From Acanthornis magna (lineage: Eukaryota; Chordata; Aves; Passeriformes; Acanthizidae), in assembly GCA_036785705.1 (NCBI GenBank), contig JAWUZG010000032.1, positions 17,479,501 through 17,543,500 of the forward strand: 64,000 bases of DNA, read 5' to 3'. The notes under the pieces are model-generated. The model did not search any database and had not been told where the DNA came from. It saw only the letters and a list, made by a program, of their open reading frames with translations. Both the position numbers and the translations under genes were made by a program. How positions within the stretch are numbered: the first letter of the stretch is position 1; each line of letters opens with the position of its first letter. This document shows, piece after piece, positions 51,201 to 61,437 of the stretch.

Positions 51201-52107
51201 TGAATATAGGTCATTTTCTATCCAACTGAGACCATTTGGTGGAGTGGTGGGTTAATTTTAAGATTTTTGGTACTTGTTTAGAAAAAGCTTTGCAGGATAT
51301 GGCTGCATCTTATGTTCCTTATTCACTCAATTGCTCTTTTTCATTCACCTCTGAATTCCCTATAATGTGGTCCATGTGTGTAGATTATGTTTTATGGATG
51401 AAATGGATTGGCAAATTAAGCTACCTGGCTATGGAATTCAGTTTCTTGAAGTGCAGTTCTGCATCTTTCATTCCAGTGCAGAAAGGGGAAATTTATAACA
51501 GACGTCAATATATTTGAGATATTGCAGGGCAGTTATTTTTTATCAGAGGTGCCCTAATAATGAAGAGTTTCAAAAAAACCATTTTTTCAGAACTTCACAA
51601 TTGCTGTCTGGACACAGGTCAGTCTAACATTCGTTTAATAGTTTGGGTTTTTTTAGGGATATGGCCGAACAATAAAAAATGAGCTTCATGAACTTCATAA
51701 ACAAGCATTAGAAGTTGAGGATCTGAAGTTGTTTGTACATAAGTTTTCAAAGGGCCTAGTTTGTGAATTTTTAAATTAATAAATATAATTTTTCTAATTT
51801 TGACCAAGAATGGGATTTTGAAATGTTTTAAATTGGTTATAAATAATTTTCATGTGCAACTGTCTGGACACCAATATAAAATATTTACTTGTTATATTTT
51901 ATTACAGCTATTTTTATTTTAAAAGTTAATTTAAAATTAAAACACTGTGGTATTCTAAGCAATGCAACACAGGGATGGCTGTTTTCAGGTAAATCCTGTG
52001 CTAAAGAATAACCATAATGCCAGTAATTCTAAATGTTCTCTACCTCTGTCTACAAGCTGTTTAGCAGATGTATGGCTGGACAACTTTCCATCAGAGTGGA
52101 GTGGTGG
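45241..52107. other. Non-coding sequence, one candidate exon
   Basis: No named gene is recognised. The most exon-like stretch is 47374-47487, which has a polypyrimidine tract and an AG acceptor just upstream, an open 114-base interior and a possible GT donor. I treat it as a weak candidate only. 48600-49080 and 49560-49760 are somewhat GC-richer but have no domain resemblance. 49960-50130 carries AATTAATCAATGAAAGG and looks like a conserved non-coding element. The rest is AT-rich filler. Confidence 0.5.
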
Positions 52108-52480
52108 AGTTCAGAGCGGAGAAGGTGGAGACCTCATTGCAGTCTACAACTTCCTCACGAGGGGAATCAGAGGGACAGACACTGATCTGTCCTTTGGTGA
52201 CCAATGACAGAACCTGAGGGAATGGCCTGAAGTTGTGTCAGGGGAGGTTTAGGTTGGATATCAGGAAAAGCTGCTTCACCGTTCAGTGGTTGGGCACTGG
52301 AACAGCTCCCCAGGGCAGTGCTCACAGCACCAGCCTGATAGAGCTCAAGAAGTGTTTGGACAATGCTCTGAGGCGCATGGTGTGATTCTTGGTGTGTCTT
52401 GTGCAGGGCCAGGAGTTGGACTTTGATGATCCTTGTGTGTTCCTTCCAACTCAACATATTCTATAATTTATGATTCCATG
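52108..52480 (+). mobile_element. CR1 LINE 3' fragment with octamer tail
   Basis: The plus strand matches the CR1 3' end closely. GGAGACCTCATTGCAGTCTA, GGGGAGGTTTAGGTTGGATA and GGGCACTGGAACAGCTCCCC are followed by AAGAAGTGTTTGGACAATGC and GGCCAGGAGTTGGACTTTGA. TCCTTCCAACTCAACATATT then leads into the terminal repeat-like CTATAATTTATGATTCCATG. Low divergence from the remembered consensus makes it one of the youngest insertions here. A small deletion (CACCGTTCAGTGG in place of CACCCAGAGGGTGG) is visible near 52277. Confidence 0.96.
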
Positions 52481-55400
52481 AAAAGTTTCTGTCTTTTTTC
52501 CATCTGTTACTTCTCTTAATGCCAAACTATCAACCTTTTCCTGAGTGAAAATCAACATATCCATGCTCATCATAATTAGTAGCAGAACTGTAGTGTCTTT
52601 GATCTCTAAGAGATGAAGAGCAGCCCATTGTGCTAAACACCAAACACTGCACCTGTAAATGCAAATGTAGCTCTAGAAGGAGAATCCTCACTTGCCCCAA
52701 GCAAATCGAGATCAGAACAGTGGCAACAATAAAATGGCTAAACCATCATCAGACTCTCTCTCCTTTTCTGATAAAGTGAACATCACTATCACGAAGATTC
52801 ATTGTGACTCAGCTGTCCAGTCTTACAGTGTCTGAGGTGCCGCACTGGACCTTACACAGGTCATTGGTGGCAGCTGTACCGGCCTTGAAGTCATCAGCAA
52901 AAATATTTTCCTTATGAAACTAGCTGTTTCTTGATTTTCTGGCCTCTTTCCCTCAAAATTTTCAGTGAGTTTGTAAAAGAAGGTGGCAATAAAAATACGT
53001 TGATGGATTGTTCTAGTAAAAGCTTGTAATATATTTAATGATTCTTTTCATTTACTGAATAACATTTAAGGTAAAATCTCATTCCAGACACACACAATTC
53101 TGCTCTTTGTGCCATTTCTATTTTACAGCAAGTTCTTCTTGTAACAAGATCTATTTTATGAGGGTAGCTTCATAAGAGAAGTTTCTTTTTCATTTGCAGT
53201 TTGTTGAGTTATAGCAGTTTCTGTATCTGACTGTTAAGGAATGGGATCCTTTTATTTGGCTACAGTTTTAGATAAATACATTATTTATGAAAATAAGCAT
53301 TCCTCCTTATAATGTATCAGGAAATAGTTTGCATAATCCCCAGCTTCTTGCAGAAATCCAAACATGATTCATTTTCTTTTCACAGGTTTTGATGGTGTAA
53401 GAACATAAGAAAGCTGATTCAAAATATACCCTCTGAGGCCAAACTTGACCTCTTCTCAAACACTTCTGCTTTGCTCAGAGAGGCTGATCCACTGGGATCG
53501 ATGTCAAAGGAAGGTGTTCGGGGACCATGGCTGGGATGCTGAATATGGCACTTTTTCAAGGTGAAATAGCAACACAGAAGGAGGATATTTTTATAAGTCA
53601 AAGCACTTCCCTGATTCTCCTGTCACTGCTCAACGACATGCATTTATGTATACTATTTTAAGCTGCGTTAAATGCATAAATATGTGTAGTCTGTGACACT
53701 CAGCTCAACAGATATTAAAAGATCTCAGTCTGTGGTAGTCATTTAACTCGCTCTTTAAGACTTTTCCAACTGTTTCACATATTCTATGCCTTTTTAGTGT
53801 GTGAGATGAAAGCTGGATTGTGGTGATAGCTCAGAGAACTATTCTTTTATTCCCCTTCTCCTTCCTCTTTCCACTTCCTTTTTGCCTTCCCTTTCCCCTC
53901 CCCCTTCCCCTCCCTCTTCCCCTTCCTCTTCCCACTACCCCTTCCCCCCACTTCACTTCTCTTCCCTCTTTTTTAAAGAAAGCAGGACTGGTTATTTTCA
54001 TTATTATTTTATACCAACACTGAGTTGGAAACATTTGCACTTATTTAAGTGCTTAAGGAGGATCTGCTTCTTACCTCCGGGTAAGACAGTAAATTCTTCC
54101 ATGTGTTGACTTCATCTGTTATCCCTCCCCTTTTTCCACATGCCTGAGGGATATTTACTCAGTCAGACTGTTCTAGAGAAATCTCCAGCGGAGGTCAGCC
54201 AAACAAGCAGCACTTACGCAGGAACAATGTGATGAGTGTGTGTGTGTGAACAGCAGGTCAGTGACATGTGCTGAGGAAAGAAAGTGGGAGCACCCCTTTC
54301 CTTTTCAGCTCCTTCATGAGAGTAACCCTGAAGAGCCTTCCTTGCTCTGCCATCTGCACTCTGAGCAGCAGTGAGAATGAGGTCCTTCCTGAAACCTGAT
54401 TTGAGGTGTTCGTTCTCCAAACCTTTGAAAATGTAGTTTTTGTTAATTTAGGAGTGAACACGGTGCCAAATCATGCAGTGGGGGATGACATATCTGGTGG
54501 GTTCACTCAAATGCTATGGTGCAGACCTAGAATTTGGCTTCCAGTAAGGGGCCTACAGACTGAGGACCCTTGAGGGTTGCTGCTGCATTTCACTCCTCTC
54601 CTGATATCTGTCTTTTCCTCCCTGAACCAGGCAAGTTCAGCTGGCAGGTAGATATGAGCCCCTACAAAACTGCATCTGGTATGTACAGTCACAAGGTGGG
54701 GGGCAGGCTGCAAAGGTGAACATACGAGTTTGTTTTTATGGGGAGGAGGGAACCTGACATAGGGAGAAGTTGTGTAAGTTGCATAAGTCACATTGAGCAA
54801 ATGAGATTTGCCTTTCCCCACGGCCTCTGAGTGCTAGGAAAGCTCTCCCTAACCACAAAGCTCAATATTCAAATGTCAATCCTTCCCTTACAACTAATGC
54901 ACCTTAACAGGGTTATATATGTGAATAGCCTCAGTGGGATCAAAGGAGTCCTTACCTGCATGCGGTGTCATGCACACACGTTTGCCGGATCAGGCCCTCC
55001 AGGCACACAGCAGCTCCCATTGCCCGGTGTGCTGCTAAGTCACAATCTGATGTCAATTAAGGAAAGTGAAGAGAAGCATATGCTTACATGGCAAGAGTGC
55101 TGCAGAATGGTTCAAAGTGTTAAAGGTTTAAATCACACCAAGGCTATAAAAATCAGCTTTGTTTATGGACCGGTGCAGAGACCTATTGTACTTTGTATCG
55201 ATCAATCCATTGAACACCTGGTTCAAAATGTTCAATTGAAAGCTGGGGAAAAGTGCTAAATTGAACAATCTAAGTAACCTGTGAACCTGACAGTCATAAA
55301 TCAATGGAGATGTTGCACATAGTTAACCCAAACCAGTTTGCAAGTTGTACCAATTATTAGCTGCGTTACCTGGTTAGGAGCTAGCTCACCATTTCAGAAT

Positions 55401-58400
55401 TGTACTAATAAAGAAAACATCTTTGTGCTGCATGTTCCTCAGTAAACAGAATTTGATTCACTGAAGACTTTCTCCCCTGCTCCTGGGCCAGACAAACCTT
55501 GCTTGGATAATCCCTTTGGAAAAGAGGACATTTGAAATGAAGAGACAGGTTTACAAAAACTGCCAGCTTCAGGGACTTAAAGAGTGGCTACAAAGGATCC
55601 ACTTTCCAAAGGTTCTTTATTCTGTGTGAAGGGTTATTCACATCTGTATGGGCTCTGACAAACACTGACTTTTCTGATGCCAGTGCTGTTTGTTACTTTT
55701 GTTCACAGGTTCTTTGCAGACTTGGAAGGACCTTGGTCTTCTGGCCCATCTTATCTTTTATATACCTGGCAACATTTGCCTTCCTTTGCTTCCTAAGGCC
55801 AGTAAATATGCTGAGTTTTTCAGGAAGGCTCACAAGAACTTCTTGTTTCTGCTAAACCATTTTGCTTAGGGTTAATTGCATACACACCTCTAGCCCTTCT
55901 ATTAGCTTTTACATTATTTTATCCTTTCAGCTCAGGCTGAAAGGGCTTCAATCACCTGGGTTACACATATAACTTAATAAAATTGGTGAGATGTTGGTTT
56001 TTTTTTTTTTTTCTTTTCCCCCGTCCTTCTTGGAATTTCTACAGTGTTCTAAGACTTAGCAAAAAGCAATATCCATGGTTTGGAATTTTCTTCAGCCAAC
56101 TTTTTTAAACCTCTTGGTTGTAAATTAATGCAGGTCTGCTGATTTAAATTGCTACTTAACATTCTCTTGATTTACTGGAATGAACAGCATTGCATTGTCT
56201 TCTTAGGGCAAAACTGATTTTGTCTGTTTTTTTTCTTCAAAGAGAGATCAGATTTATTTACAGAATATAACGATTTTTGCATACATTATTAAGATGGCTA
56301 CACTTGTGCATAGTCAAGACCACAAATCTTTCTTGTTATCCTTAACTCTGATGAAAAACCTTATTTCTTGTTTCCATCCTTATTAATTTTCCGTAGTTCT
56401 TATCTTCTGCCTAATTCTCAAGTCTCCTAATAAATGCCTTTTTTTGAGTAATTATTTTGATTTACATAGCTGTTTTCACTTTTATGCAAGTCAACATTTA
56501 TGCTAGTCCAGCTTTCTTTCTCTTTTTTAGACCTCTAGTAAAATGTTTTTAAACAATTTCCAGTTATTATCCACATTTCCTGTCTAATTTCTTTCTCCCA
56601 AATGATTTCGTTAATAATTGTTTTCAGCTTTGAAAAATTTGCTCTCGCAATCCATCAAATATACATATTACTGGTCTGGACTTAATTCTGATTATATATA
56701 ACAAACAGAAGCAAATCATTGTCACTTTTATCTAAACTGCTGCTGATTTCTCAAGTCTACTTCTATGATATTTTATTTTCATCTATGAGGATAAAATAAT
56801 GCAATATAGCATTCCAAAAGTGTTGGATGCAGCACTTTTTAAGGAACTTATAATTTATGGCTTATTCCAAGGATATATTAATTTGGTGGCATGAAAACTC
56901 CAAACCATGCTATTCATATTGAAGTGCTGACACTGCATAGTTTATTTTTCTTCTTGTTTTATGGATACTTACTTAAGTAGATAGTTTTTTTCTTCTTCTG
57001 ATAATTACTTGCAGAAGGCAGTAGGAACACACACAAAACCCATACCTTTTGGTACCTCTTTTGTAACACACCAATGTACAGATAAGGAATTATATTTTTG
57101 AGCCTATTTCCTAGTTTTGTCATATTTCTTCTACCTTATTTTGATGACTAAATGGACTTTAGAAGGAGAGAACTGGTTTCCCAAAGAACACTGCCCAAGG
57201 AAAAGGAATGGATAACAAGTGGAATATGTTTAACCGCTCCACCCCAACTGATATTTTAAAAAGGGCATAGTGCCTGTCTCAGCTTCTTATGCTTTCTTGT
57301 TGCCCTCATCAATAGATTGCCAGATGGTAAGGTGGATTAGAGAGTCAGGCTTCAGTATCACATGTACCCTAGAAACCAGGAAACTGGCTCATGAGTGGGA
57401 GACACTGCAAATTTCTGTGGATCTAGGATCTGATGCTGTACTGTTACTGTTAACGGACTCAGAAACGACAGCCAGCTTCGCGCCCTGAGCTATGGAGGAT
57501 GATCTCACTTGGAGTATGTTCTTAGTATTTGTTTCCTGCTAGGGCTTTTTTTAAAACACTTTGCAAATACCTCACTTATGATTCTGTTCACCTTTGGCTT
57601 GTTGATGTTAAACACTTAGAATACACTTGTGTATTTTTAAATTTAAAACCCTTTTATATTTTTTGTGTGGTTGTGATTTCATCTTTCAAATTAGATCAAT
57701 GTTCAACAGAATTAGTCCATTTACATTGTCAAAAATGTATTTCTCTTTGAAACCCTCTGCTTTTTATAAAATGACCTTTTTCCTTTAGTACTGTCACCAT
57801 AATTAATAACAATAAAATGATATTTTTCTGTGGCCTCTAAATGCTCAGGCAAATGCATCTCTTGGAGAATGGAGATTTGTGAAATTACTTTTTTGATGAA
57901 AAATGTAGACTCTCTAGTGCCAAACGTTCATGAATACATGTCAGTCTTTGCCACATTTTATTTCTTTTTTCAAAAAGCTGAAAATAATGGTCCTGCTCCT
58001 TCTTAAATAACAGGCTTCTATTTACCTGCTTGAAGAAAACTCTTCTCCCTGAAAAATTTTTGTACCATCTCGTCCATTAGAAGACTACTGTATTAGCATT
58101 GCCAACTGCATTAATTAAGGAGATAGTAATGTGACACTCTCCTGCTTTCACAAACATCCAGCCAAATGAGAACTGGGCAGACTAGTCATGCTTTCCATGG
58201 TGGCAACATTGCAGTGTCAGCAGGCATGGAGGGATGGACCAGTGATAGGTGAACAGATAAAACAGAGGCAGTCAGAGAGGTGAGACAGCCACATGTAACT
58301 TGTAGGCAATTGGGCCTGAAAAGCTTTGATGACCCTCAGTGTACTCAGTGAGGCTGTGTTCCAAAGGGAAGGTGAGAATTTCATACACACTGCCTTCCTC

Positions 58401-59050
58401 ATATCAAAGGACTGCAACAGGTTTTAAAAGCTGAGGTGATGGCACTATTAAGGACGTCACTCTGAGGGGCTGCCCTCTGTGCTCAAAGAGGTTTGTAGGA
58501 AGCCCTGGGCTGTAGCTGCTTGAGCAAGGAACTGTATTTATTCACTGCAAAACGATGATGATTAAACTGCAGTTTTAGATGTAGGGCTTCCTCTGGTGAT
58601 GCAGGAAATCACACTAAGTAGATGACAGAGACTGGCCAGTGGATCAGGAAGGTTCACAGTAACAGTCTTTCTGTGGAACAGATCATTGAGCACAGCCCTC
58701 CCCAACTTACACATATTCATGGGAGAAAAAACCTATGGTTCAAATTTTAGCAGAACAGCCAAAATAAATTTCTAAAGATTATTTCCAGTTCAAAATTTGC
58801 GTGATCCTTTTCCTGTGAATGTTTACCTATGCCCCTGAAGTAGTACAACCTGTGGAAAGCAGTGGGCTCACAGAAATGAATCTCTGGTGGATCACACTGG
58901 GAATAATGACAGTGTATGAGGAGGAGGCCACAAGCTCTCTTCTTACACTCACCCATCCCCCTGGATGAGATTTCTGGTTTTGCTGTTTGCATACCAAACC
59001 AAAACATAATAATCCTCAGAAAACATACTAATGCAGAGAGATTAATCAGG
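52481..59050. other. Non-coding sequence with low-complexity and CNE-like blocks
   Basis: No gene is recognised. A purine/pyrimidine-asymmetric tract lies at 53850-53974, a short TG run at 54236-54248 and a T-run at about 55999-56017. 55030-55420 is the strongest conserved-enhancer-like block, with ATCGATCAAT at 55197-55206 and several AT-rich transcription-factor-like sites. The 142-codon frame 54831-55259 overlaps it but has no domain resemblance. 57250-57490 is a less AT-rich patch that I cannot assign. Confidence 0.5.
53850..53974. repeat. C/T-rich mirror-like low-complexity tract
   Basis: About 125 bases are nearly all C and T on the plus strand, in CCCCTTCC-type irregular repeats. On the minus strand they give the Gly/Arg-rich frame 53831-54040, which is an artefact. 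Such polypurine/polypyrimidine tracts can form triplex structures in principle. Nothing else marks this one as functional. Confidence 0.92.
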
Positions 59051-59640
59051 TGTACCAGGTCTGGGTGAGATGGAGTTAATTTCCCTCATAGCAGCCCTGA
59101 CAGTTCTGTGCTTTGTGCTGGTAACCAGAAAGGTGTTGACAGCAGACACCAGTGTTTTGGCTGCAGCTCAGCAGTGCTCACACAGCACCAAGACTATCCA
59201 ACATTCTTCCAGGATCAGTTGGTTGGGGATGGGCAAGATTTTAGGAGGGGACACAGCCAGGTCAGCTGACCCAAACTGACCAGAGGGATATTTCCGACTA
59301 TGCAATGCCAGCTCAGCAAAAAAAGTGAAGAAAAAAGAGGAGAGGGGGCGTTTGTTATTACACTTGTCTTCCAAAGCAAACACTATGTGTGCTGATATCC
59401 TGCTTCCCAGGGAGTGGCTGGTCATTGCCTGCTCATGGGAAATAGAGAAAAATTCTTTTGTTTTCCTTTGCTTCCATGCATGACATTTGCATTTGCCTTA
59501 TTAAACTGCCTTTGTCTTGATCCATGAGGTTATTTTTCATCTTATTTTCTTCCCCCCAATCCTGCTCATGAGGGGAGTGATTAAATGGCCTGGTGGGCGT
59601 TGGACATCCAACCAGGGTCAACCCACCACACCAGGTCTGC
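59051..59640 (+). mobile_element. Solo LTR of an avian ERVL-type endogenous retrovirus
   Basis: The 590-bp block starts TGTACCAGGTCTGGGTGAGA followed by TGGAGTTAAT. It ends in CAGGGTCAACCCACCACA, so it carries the canonical TG...CA ends. Internal landmarks match the avian ERVL LTR pattern in order: AGGAGGGGACACAGCC, GTCAGCTGACCCAAACTGAC, the polyadenylation signal ATTAAA at 59500-59505, TTGATCCATGAGGTT and GAGGGGAGTGATTAAATGGC. No internal retroviral sequence adjoins either end, so it is a solo LTR left by LTR-LTR recombination. Flanks TCAGG (59046-59050) and CCAGG (59641-59645) could be a 5-bp target duplication with one change. The TATA region (about 59315) has decayed to an A run. Confidence 0.88.
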
Positions 59641-61227
59641 TTCAAACATGCTAAAACACTGTCTTTGTGCTACTTGTTTGGGTCAGTGCAACTAAAGGTT
59701 TAACCAAATCACCTTCTAAAGGGTAACTCTGCTGACTGCCATCTAATTTACTTTTCCTTGTTTCACCTACCATTGGATTTAGAGCAAGAAGCAATAGAGA
59801 ACACCGTAAAATCAGAGAATAATGTGATTTGAAAATGCAAAAGATATTCCATAAATAATCTGACTTGTGTAAGAGTCACTCTTGCTATGGGAGTTAATTA
59901 AAAATCAAGTCATGTCTGTGCTCCTTCCTGGTGGCTGTAGTAATCTTCTTGCTGGGTCCAAAGAGCTGAACATAAATAAGATTGTAACTAAGTGTATGGT
60001 GTGAAGGAGAATTTGGCATTTGGGAAAACAAATTTAAAGCAACTCCAGAAGTATCACTGTGAAGTTTTCCCTTTGCAAATGCTGTCACAGTTGGCAGAAA
60101 GGAATCAAGGGACATATTTACAATTTAAATACGAGCTTGGTCATTGAGGACGTTTTTTTCAGAGAGATGTGGATCAAATGTATCCACTGGGTTACAATGC
60201 TGAGACCACCCAGGCTTTTGCTAATGCTAGTGTTTGCATAAAGAGTTAGAAACAAGCTTCTCTCCAATTAGAAAGCCAATATCTAACCAGACCCTAACTT
60301 GTTGTATACCCTGCAGTCTAAATGTTAATAGGTTTGACCTCCTTCAGTTTAATCTTAATCTCTTTGACAGAGCAAGTGAACTTTGGGTTATACTTTACCA
60401 AATTGTTCCCTTTGTTTTCTTTCCCTCCCTTATGTTTCCAACAGTGAGTATGCCACATATTGCAGACCCAAATGAAAGCCTGTCTTCTTTTTCAATCAGT
60501 CATATCACTAAGTATATGAGCAGGAAAACCCTTGTGATTGACACTGCTTCAACAAAAGCAGATTCAGTTTGCAGACGATAAGAGGCAAAGTCATACAAGC
60601 AGTGTTTACAAAGCAGTGAAGGAGAGAAAAAAAATTAATGATAAAAGGACTAATCTTATTGTTTTACCAGATGAGAGAATGGTTCTTTGTGTTTGCTCTA
60701 GCAGAAGCCGACAGATTGTCTCCCACCTCTCTTGTACACTTTTGGCAGCAAAATAATTTCCAGATTCTGTATCAAATGCTGGCTGGTAGATAAAAAAAAG
60801 GGCTCTGGAATGCCTGGGAAGCCTCAGAAAGCAGAGGAGTTGTGCACAAAATAGTGTGGGCATGCACTACCTACAGCAATGCTGTATAATTGAATATTAC
60901 CTCCCTTCTGAAGGGGGAATGAAGTGTAAGAGCAATGGAAACAAGTGCCTTTAAAGGAAAAAGAAACAAAACTATGTGAAAAGAGTGAGCTGGCCGTTCT
61001 GATGTGTTTTCTGTAACATGGCAATCTCACTGCTATCAGGAGCATTCTTTGTGATTTCTTTCCTCTAAGGGAGACCAGACCCATGTCAACTCCAATCAAA
61101 AGGAGTTCTGGCTTTCAACCCACACTCCTGGTGCTGGAGTACTTTTATGGTAATACGGCCAGCATAGGTCAATGAATTACCATTTCCATTTCTTGGTGCC
61201 AAATGCTGGAGGGGAATGACTGGAATA
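59641..61227. other. Non-coding sequence, nothing assigned
   Basis: AT-rich sequence with short frames (up to 115 codons at 60234-60581) and no domain resemblance. I recognise no repeat or exon. Confidence 0.5.
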
Positions 61228-61437
61228 GATTCACAGAGTGGTGGAGTAGTTTGTGTTGGAAAGGACCTCTGGACATGACATGGTCTGAGCACTGCCCAAT
61301 GAAAACAGACTTCAAAATCAAATCTAGATTGCCCAGAGCACTTCTGATATTCACTACTGGAAGGCAGCAGGGTGGCCCACTGTGTCTTTTCTCAGGACAT
61401 CACCTCTGTACAGAAATCTGTTTTAACCATGTGTAAT
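61228..61437 (-). mobile_element. CR1 LINE 3' fragment, antisense, degraded
   Basis: ATAGATTCACAGAGTGGTGG followed by GTTGGAAAGGACCTCTGGAC corresponds to the antisense CR1 3' UTR (ATAGAATCACAGAATGGTTT, then GTTGGAAAGGACCT). Further on, AGATTGCCCAGAGCACTTC and CATCACCTCTGTACAGAAAT echo AGGTTGCTCAAAGCC and CACCCTCACAGTAAAGAATT. Indels shorten the interval between these landmarks. It is an old, small copy. Confidence 0.7.

Noticed and set aside
53396..53430. TAAGAACATAAGAAAGC resembling the antisense start of the older CR1 family
   Set aside because: Similarity stops after about 25 bases and the next expected modules are absent, so it may be chance.
54831..55259. 142-codon plus-strand frame
   Set aside because: The translation has no domain resemblance and the DNA looks like a non-coding element with clustered factor sites. 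A chance frame is more likely.
59070..59279. 69-codon frame starting MELISLIAALTVLCF, looking like a membrane or signal peptide
   Set aside because: It lies wholly inside the solo LTR, a non-coding regulatory sequence. The hydrophobic start is coincidental.
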